Positions 59,110 through 64,000 of a DNA stretch of 64,000 nt are shown here, one piece after another. The notes under the pieces were generated by a model. It searched no databases. It saw nothing but the letters and a program-made list of their open reading frames with translations, and was not told where the DNA came from. The first letter of the stretch is position 1, and each line of letters begins with the position of its first letter. Origin of the DNA: Pantoea sp. Lij88 (GTDB lineage Bacteria > Pseudomonadota > Gammaproteobacteria > Enterobacterales > Enterobacteriaceae); contig NZ_CP118269.1 of the NCBI RefSeq assembly GCF_030062155.1, positions 2,790,001 through 2,854,000 of the forward strand. The letters run 5' to 3'. A program made the position numbers and the translations under genes.

Positions 59110-59318
59110 CAAATGAGCAGTGAACACGGTCAGAAGAGGAAAGCGTCCCGCGCTTAGGACAAAAACGCCGGGAGCGTTTTTGAACAACGCAAAGCGTTGG
59201 CCCGTTTACGGGCGCACCTCAGGGATGAGGTGCGTAATCGCGCGGGCCGAGCGTGTCATGGACTGGCTTTTGCGTCTTTCCGATCTGACCGTGTTCTCTG
59301 CGCAGGCTCCATCTAACA
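59110..59318 (+). repeat. Dispersed repeat, copy 3 (full length, variant ends)
   Basis: The core is 59118-59300. The body is almost the same as copy 2 (GAGGAAAGCGTCCCGC, AACGCCGGGAGCGTTTTTGA, GGGCGCACCTC, TTTTGCGTCTTTCCGATCTG). The ends read CAGTGAACACGGTCAGA and TCTGACCGTGTTCTCTG: both sides differ from copies 1 and 2, yet still pair with each other except at one base. The inner hairpin GCACCTC / GAGGTGC is perfect here. Confidence 0.8.
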
Positions 59319-59392
59319 GCGATCCCGGACAGACTTCACCACTATCTTAAATGCCAGATGCATTGTGCTTTTAAGTCGATACCCCATAAACG

Positions 59393-59419
59393 AAAAAAGC
59401 GCCTTAAAGGCGCTTTTTT
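59393..59419 (-). terminator. Terminator after the RtT-like repeat
   Basis: Symmetric AAAAAAGCGCC / GGCGCTTTTTT hairpin with loop TTAAA. It serves the minus-strand tRNA transcript and is the second of two nearly identical terminators 177 bases apart. Confidence 0.85.
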
Positions 59420-59425
59420 CTTAAT

Positions 59426-59569
59426 TGGTGGGTCGTGCAGGATTGCCTCGGCCCTTCCAGGGCCTCGCCCTCCGGGTGATGCTGAAGCATCAGCCTGAAT
59501 CGCCGAGCGATTCAGTCGAACCTGCTGCAGGTTCTCACCCTGCACGGTAAAGTCCGTGCCCCGGAAACG
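59426..59569 (-). ncRNA. RtT-like RNA repeat downstream of the tRNA-Lys genes
   Basis: Bases 59426-59444 repeat the last 19 bases of the tRNA-Lys genes (CCA end included), and the terminator next to them is repeated too, with a period of 177 bases. The stretch between has strong hairpins on the minus strand: CTGAATCG / CGATTCAG, CTGATGCT / AGCATCAC, and GAGGCCCTGGAAGGGCC. This is the layout of the E. coli rtT repeats after tyrT (178-base units with 19 bases of the tRNA 3' end). Identification is from memory of that family. Confidence 0.7.
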
Positions 59570-59596
59570 AAAAAAGCGCCCAAAGGGCGCTTTTTT
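59570..59596 (-). terminator. First terminator after the tRNA-Lys genes
   Basis: AAAAAAGCGCCC / GGGCGCTTTTTT hairpin, six bases beyond the 3' end of the last tRNA. Confidence 0.85.
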
Positions 59597-59602
59597 CTTA
59601 AT

Positions 59603-59678
59603 TGGTGGGTCGTGCAGGATTCGAACCTGCGACCAATTGATTAAAAGTCAACTGCTCTACCAACTGAGCTAACGACCC
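59603..59678 (-). tRNA. tRNA-Lys (anticodon TTT), third of three
   Basis: 76 bases with encoded CCA. Acceptor GGGTCGT / ACGACCC, D-arm TAGCTCAGTTGGTAGAGCA, anticodon loop CTTTTAA and T-arm GCAGGTTCGAATCCTGC form a complete cloverleaf. Confidence 0.97.
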
Positions 59679-59724
59679 GCTGGGGGCTTACAACCGTTCA
59701 GCGCGCCAGGCGGCTGAGATAAGA

Positions 59725-59800
59725 TGGTGGGTCGTGCAGGATTCGAACCTGCGACCAATTGATTAAAAGTCAACTGCTCTACCAACTGAGCTAACGACCC
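59725..59800 (-). tRNA. tRNA-Lys (anticodon TTT), second of three
   Basis: Identical in sequence to its neighbours; 46 bases separate it from the third copy and 70 from the first. The three are probably one transcript. Confidence 0.97.
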
Positions 59801-59870
59801 ATCTTAGGTTGTGAAGCAATGCTGAAGTGTTCTTCTTAAAACTGCGCGGTAAAAGCGCGTCTGAAGGAGA

Positions 59871-59946
59871 TGGTGGGTCGTGCAGGATTCGAACCTGCGA
59901 CCAATTGATTAAAAGTCAACTGCTCTACCAACTGAGCTAACGACCC
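59871..59946 (-). tRNA. tRNA-Lys (anticodon TTT), first of three
   Basis: Identical cloverleaf with encoded CCA. In E. coli a mixed Lys/Val tRNA cluster lies at this place after cpoB; here only Lys genes are present. Confidence 0.97.
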
Positions 59947-60110
59947 ATCTTCAGGCTTACCAGACACTTTTCAATGTGTCCCGGCAACGGCGGCATATAT
60001 TACTGATTTAGCGGGGTAGCGCAACTCTTATTTCTGCTAAATGCTTCAGTTGCTTACCTTTCATACGGCAAGACCAGAAATCACACGATATCTGGTCTGA
60101 ACCGGACAAA

Positions 60111-60905
60111 TTACAGGCCACTCAGACGTTTCTGAGCTTGCTTAGCAGATTCGGTGTCTGGATAAAGTTTGATCACCTGCTGGAAGACCGCTTTGGCTTT
60201 CGCCGTGTCTTTTTTCTCCTGCATGATCACACCCACTTTCAACAACGCTTCTGCAGCTTTCGGCGACTTCGGATAGTTTTTCACCACCGTGGCGTAATAA
60301 TAAGCCGCGTCGTCCTTTTTGCCTTTGTTGTAGTTCAGCTGACCCAGCCAGTAATTCGCATTCGGCTGATAGGTCGAATCAGGGTAACGTTTTACCCACG
60401 CCTGAAGCGCACTGATCGCCTGGTCATACTGTTTCTTCTCCAGAATCAGCGCCACAGCCGCGTTGTAATCGCTGTTAGCGTCACCGGTCTGCGCAGGTGC
60501 GCTCTCCGTTGATGCTGCCGCGCCTGCGGTTGCTGCTGCGCCTGTATCCGCTGCGGCATCGTTGCCGGCTGCCTGTTGCCCGCCGTTGCTGCTGGCGCTG
60601 CTCAGCGTGTCAATCTGCTGGTAAAGCTGCTTCTGCCGCTCAACCACCTGATTCAACTGATACGTGTTTTGCTGGATTTGCCCACGCAGCGCATCGATAT
60701 CACGCTGGTTATCGCTCATCTGCTGCTGCAACTGCTGCATCAGCTGGGCCTGGGCATTAGAGATTCGTTCAAGAGTGGTGACACGGTCTTCGACCGAGCC
60801 GGAGCCAACGCTACTGATTGACGCTTGGGCATTAGCGGCCCAGGGGGCCGCTACGCCAATCAGTAACGACAGACTCAACAGATGACGTCTGAAGTTACTA
60901 ACCAT
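60111..60905 (-). CDS. cpoB: Cell division coordinator CpoB (YbgF)
   Basis: A 264-residue periplasmic protein: signal peptide (1-26), a trimerising coiled coil (about 35-100, Gln-rich), an Ala/Gly/Thr linker, and a TPR domain (about 140-264; PNANYWLGQLNYNKGKKDDA, NYPKSPKAAEALLKVG, KLYPDTESAKQAQKRL). It links TolA with PBP1B to coordinate septal peptidoglycan synthesis and outer-membrane constriction. It starts nine bases after the pal stop. Confidence 0.95.
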   Translation of the reverse strand: MVSNFRRHLLSLSLLIGVAAPWAANAQASISSVGSGSVEDRVTTLERISNAQAQLMQQLQQQMSDNQRDIDALRGQIQQNTYQLNQVVERQKQLYQQIDTLSSASSNGGQQAAGNDAAADTGAAATAGAAASTESAPAQTGDANSDYNAAVALILEKKQYDQAISALQAWVKRYPDSTYQPNANYWLGQLNYNKGKKDDAAYYYATVVKNYPKSPKAAEALLKVGVIMQEKKDTAKAKAVFQQVIKLYPDTESAKQAQKRLSGL

Positions 60906-60914
60906 GTGATTCTC

Positions 60915-61442
60915 TTAGTAGACCAGAACGGCACGACGGTTTTTAGAATACGCTGCTTCGTCATGACCCAGAACGGCTGGCTTCTCTTTACCGTAAGAAA
61001 CGATAGACATCTGATCAGCCGACACGCCTTTACCCTGCAGGTACATCTTAACGGCGTTAGCACGACGTTCGCCCAGGGCGATGTTGTATTCCGGCGTACC
61101 GCGCTCATCCGCGTGACCTTCGATGGTCACTTTGTATGATGGGTTGCTGCGCAGGAAGGTCGCGTGCTGATCCAGCATCTGTGCGTAATCAGACTGAACG
61201 TCATACTTGTCCAGGCCGAAGTACACGATGTTGTTCTGCTGCAGCTGCTGCATCTGCAGACGAGCCTGCTCGTCAGAAGACATGTTGCCGCCGTTGCCGT
61301 TCATGCCAGAATTTGCACCGTAAGCGCCATCAGCGCCTGAGCCAGTCTGGTCATTGTTGTTGTTCTTGTGTGAGCTACAAGCCGCTACTGCCAGAACCGG
61401 CAGAGCCAGCATCAAACCCTTCAGCACTTTGTTCAGTTGCAT
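60915..61442 (-). CDS. pal: Peptidoglycan-associated lipoprotein Pal
   Basis: A 175-residue outer-membrane lipoprotein. Lipobox LAVAACSS gives mature Cys22; a disordered Asn/Gly/Ser linker follows. The OmpA-like domain (about 65-175) has [10 protein letters not shown] and [20 protein letters not shown], which hold the meso-DAP-binding Asp and Arg. It is part of the Tol-Pal system and is bound by TolB. Confidence 0.96.
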   Translation of the reverse strand: MQLNKVLKGLMLALPVLAVAACSSHKNNNNDQTGSGADGAYGANSGMNGNGGNMSSDEQARLQMQQLQQNNIVYFGLDKYDVQSDYAQMLDQHATFLRSNPSYKVTIEGHADERGTPEYNIALGERRANAVKMYLQGKGVSADQMSIVSYGKEKPAVLGHDEAAYSKNRRAVLVY

Positions 61443-61493
61443 TTCAAAAATCCCATTATTGTTTATTGTTTGCGATGTCTGAATTGTCAGACA

Positions 61494-62789
61494 TTACAGA
61501 TACGGCGACCAGGCAGGAAATTTTACCTGTCCATCAGTTGCCGGAAGACGCGCTTTGAAACGGCCGTCGGTTGAAACCAACTGCAACACGGAACCCATAC
61601 CCTGAGTAGAGCTGTAGATTACCATTGTGCCGTTTGGTGCCAGGCTCGGCGTTTCATCCAGGAACGTGTCCGTTAACGTTTGAACGGCTCCCGTTTCCAG
61701 ATCCTGTTTGGCGACGTGTTGAGCACCACCGTTGGTGCTAATCATCACCATAGATTTACCATCTGTTGCGACATCCGCATCCTGGTTCTGACCACCTTCC
61801 CAGGTAATACGTTGTGGCGTGCCGCCATTAACACCGACTTTATAGATCTGAGGGGCACCCGCCTGATCGGAGGTATAAGCCAGTGTCTGGCTGTCCGGGA
61901 ACCAGGTCGGTTCAGTACTGTTATAACGACCATCCGTCACCTGACGCGTCTGACCTGAGGCCAGATCCATCACATAGAGATTCAGGCTGCCGGTTTTAGA
62001 GAGCGCGAAAGCGAGCTTAGAGCCATCTGGCGAGAACGCCGGGGCACCGTTGTGGCGCGGATAAGAGGCGACCTGACGGATTGCACCGTTAGACAGCGTC
62101 TGTACCACCAGCGCAGATTTGCCGCTTTCAAAGGTCACGTAGGCCACTTTGCTGCCATCCGGAGACCAGGCTGGCGACATCAGTGGCTGTGGTGAACGAT
62201 GCACCACGAACTGGTTATAGCCATCGTAATCCGCTACGCGCAGTTCATACGGGAACTGGCCGCCATTGGTCTGCACGACATAGGCGATACGGGTGCGGAA
62301 AGCGCCCTTAATGCCTGTCAGCTTCTGGAACGTTTCGTCACTCGCCGTGTGAGCGGCATAACGCAGCCACTGCTTCGTCACTTTATACGAGTTCTGTGCC
62401 AGCACCGTACCCGGTGCACCGCCGGTATCGACCAGCTGGTAAGAGACCTGATAGCTGCCATCCGGGTTAGACGCAACCTGACCGACGACAACGGCGTCGA
62501 TGCCGAGTGCGCTCCAGGCGGCAGGCTGAACTTCCTGCGCGCTGGTTGGCTGCTGTGGCAGACGTGAGCGATCCAGTGGATTAAATTTGCCACTGTTGCG
62601 CAGGTCAGCCGCTACGATACCGCCGACATCTTCCGGCGCTGCGCCAGAACCGGCCCATTTAAACGGCACCACGCCAATCGGGCGCGCGGTGTTAACACCC
62701 TGGGTGATCTCAATTCGAACTTCTGCATGCAGCATGGCTGCCCACAGCAGGATAAAAAAGCCTAACGTAACGCGAAGAGCTTGCTTCAT
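61494..62789 (-). CDS. tolB: Tol-Pal system protein TolB
   Basis: A 431-residue periplasmic protein with signal peptide (1-22), N-terminal domain ([20 protein letters not shown] at the mature end) and a six-bladed propeller with [22 protein letters not shown] and [13 protein letters not shown] repeats. It shuttles between TolA and Pal. 51 bases separate it from pal. Confidence 0.96.
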   Translation of the reverse strand: MKQALRVTLGFFILLWAAMLHAEVRIEITQGVNTARPIGVVPFKWAGSGAAPEDVGGIVAADLRNSGKFNPLDRSRLPQQPTSAQEVQPAAWSALGIDAVVVGQVASNPDGSYQVSYQLVDTGGAPGTVLAQNSYKVTKQWLRYAAHTASDETFQKLTGIKGAFRTRIAYVVQTNGGQFPYELRVADYDGYNQFVVHRSPQPLMSPAWSPDGSKVAYVTFESGKSALVVQTLSNGAIRQVASYPRHNGAPAFSPDGSKLAFALSKTGSLNLYVMDLASGQTRQVTDGRYNSTEPTWFPDSQTLAYTSDQAGAPQIYKVGVNGGTPQRITWEGGQNQDADVATDGKSMVMISTNGGAQHVAKQDLETGAVQTLTDTFLDETPSLAPNGTMVIYSSTQGMGSVLQLVSTDGRFKARLPATDGQVKFPAWSPYL

Positions 62790-62904
62790 TTTATCTCCCT
62801 TATCTGAACCTCAGTCCACGATAATTGGCACTGTTCCTGGAAACCACGAGTACAACATAAGTACGGCAAGCTAAACATAGATCAACTTGCCGACCGTTAC
62901 TGCA

Positions 62905-64000
62905 TTATTGCGGTTTAAAACGCATTGGGGCGTTTTTAAACACTTCGTAGACCGCCTGTGAAGGCGGCTTCGGAATGCGTGCCTGTTTGGCGGCAGCAAT
63001 CGCGGCCTGACAGAGCGCGGGATCGCCACCCTCTGACTTAACATCAATCAACAAGCCATCAGGCGCAAGTTTAATCCGCAAATCACAGGTTTTTCCGCGA
63101 TACAGATCGGCATCGTAGAATCGGCTCTGAATCGCACTCACAACCTGACCCATGTAGGAGTTGATCTCCGCGCCCGATGCACCCGCTTTCTTCTGGTTGC
63201 CCTGCCCTGCTGCGCCACCTGAGGTGCCGCTTTTCGGTGCATTTTTACCGGAAGTGAGTCCACCCAGCAAATCATCGACATCGCTGTCATTGGCCGCATC
63301 GGCGGCCGCTTTCGCTTTAGCATCTGCTTTGGCTTTCGCGGCAGCATCGGCCTTCGCTTTGGCTGCTGCATCGGCTTTCGCTTTTGCAGCGGCTTCTGCC
63401 TTCTCTTTAGCGGCCTCTTTGGCTGCCTCAGCTTTCTCTTTGGCCGCCTCTTTAGCGGCCTCAGCTTTCTCTTTCGCGGCTTCAGCGGCCTTCTCTTTCG
63501 CCGCCTCTGCTGCTTTTTCTTTGGCTTCTGCGGCTTTCGCTTTCGCTTCTTCGGCCGCTTTCGCTTTGGCATCCGCAGCCGCTTTCACTTTGGCCTCAGC
63601 CGCCGCTTTCGCATCCGCTTCAGACTTTGCCTTCGCTTCCGCCACGGCTTTCTCTTTTGCCGCCGCAGCCGCTGCGGCTTTCGCCTGCTGATCAGCCTGC
63701 TTCTTTGCTTCGGCTGCGGCCTGCTTCGCCTGCTCAGCAGTCGCTTTAGCCTGAGCGTCGGCCTGGGCTTTCGCATCCGCCTTCGCTTTGGCTGCCGCCG
63801 CTTCAGCGGTTTTCTGCTGTTCCTGCGCCTGTTTAGCGGCTTCTTCTGCCGCTTTCTGCTGCTCAGCCTGCTGTTTAGCCTCTTCTTTCGCGGTTTCCTG
63901 CGCGGCTAAACGCTCTTTTTCCAGCGCTTTCAGACGCTGCTGTTCAGCAGCCTGTTTCTGTTGCAGCTCTTCAGCCTGCTGCTGCGCCTGCTTTTTACGC
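62905..64000 (-). CDS. tolA: TolA, 3' part (start lies beyond the window)
   Basis: About 364 codons are seen, open to the window edge. The long domain II is an Ala/Lys/Glu helix built of short repeats (AKEKAEAAKEA units, residues rich in A, K, E and D). The C-terminal domain III (about the last 95 residues: SYMGQVVSAIQSRFYDADLY, GKTCDLRIKLAPDGLLIDVK, PSQAVYEVFKNAPMRFKP) binds Pal/TolB and colicins. The N-terminal membrane anchor is outside. The antisense frame in this stretch is a composition artefact. Confidence 0.95.
   Translation of the reverse strand, partial: RKKQAQQQAEELQQKQAAEQQRLKALEKERLAAQETAKEEAKQQAEQQKAAEEAAKQAQEQQKTAEAAAAKAKADAKAQADAQAKATAEQAKQAAAEAKKQADQQAKAAAAAAAKEKAVAEAKAKSEADAKAAAEAKVKAAADAKAKAAEEAKAKAAEAKEKAAEAAKEKAAEAAKEKAEAAKEAAKEKAEAAKEAAKEKAEAAAKAKADAAAKAKADAAAKAKADAKAKAAADAANDSDVDDLLGGLTSGKNAPKSGTSGGAAGQGNQKKAGASGAEINSYMGQVVSAIQSRFYDADLYRGKTCDLRIKLAPDGLLIDVKSEGGDPALCQAAIAAAKQARIPKPPSQAVYEVFKNAPMRFKPQ

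Noticed and set aside
59603..59946. Three regularly spaced identical blocks that might suggest a CRISPR array
   Set aside because: Each block is a complete tRNA-Lys with CCA, and the spacers differ in length.
63161..63691. Open frame of 176 codons antisense to tolA, rich in Ala, Ser and Phe
   Set aside because: It is the mirror of the Ala/Lys codons of TolA domain II; there is no start context and no known family, and TolA itself is certain.

Overview
The window is chromosomal DNA of an enterobacterium, most likely Erwiniaceae (Pantoea or a close relative). The protein sequences and much of the gene order match the Escherichia coli ybh-moa-bio-mod-gal-nad-tol region closely. Base composition is moderately GC-rich, and the genes without an E. 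coli counterpart at this place are of the kind seen in Pantoea. The genus is an inference. There is no plasmid or phage backbone, no transposase and no CRISPR array.

Layout. 1-13.5 kb: the 3' end of a GH20 hexosaminidase, a MscS-type channel, pbpG-yohC and yohD, a GH15 glucoamylase/trehalase-like enzyme, an LdtA-type L,D-transpeptidase, a PiT phosphate transporter, a YhhS-type MFS exporter and dusC. The yoh genes and dusC sit far from the ybh genes in E. coli, so this part is a synteny mosaic. 13.5-21.5 kb: rhlE, ybhQ, the overlapping ybhP-clsB-ybhN operon, ybhL, a YaiW-like lipoprotein and an OBAP-type lipoprotein. 21.6-28.5 kb: moaABCDE behind a probable Moco riboswitch, ybhK, and uvrB with a LexA box. 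28.5-37 kb: an orphan UrtE-like ATPase, divergent bioBFCD/bioA around a BirA operator, ybhB, pgl and ybhA.

37-38.8 kb is the most unusual place. A 1.5-kb AT-rich insert with a single HNH endonuclease gene lies exactly where ybhA and modC meet tail to tail. It is flanked by about 140-bp direct repeats that contain the ends of both genes, so neither gene is broken.

38.7-44 kb: modABC with a ModE site, acrZ, modE and modF. 44-50 kb: galTKM without galE behind two Gal operators, gpmA, aroG and ybgS. 50-55.7 kb: a NarL-type regulator and an EvgS-type hybrid kinase whose gene overlaps zitB, then pnuC. 55.7-59.1 kb: nadA with a NadR box, ogt, and a divergent Ada-AlkA fusion gene sharing a 16-bp perfect inverted repeat with ogt. 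59.1-64 kb: an RtT-like repeat downstream of three tRNA-Lys genes, then cpoB, pal, tolB and the 3' part of tolA.

The window also holds three copies plus one possible end fragment of a dispersed repeat of about 110-190 bp. Its complementary ends differ between copies in a compensatory way.
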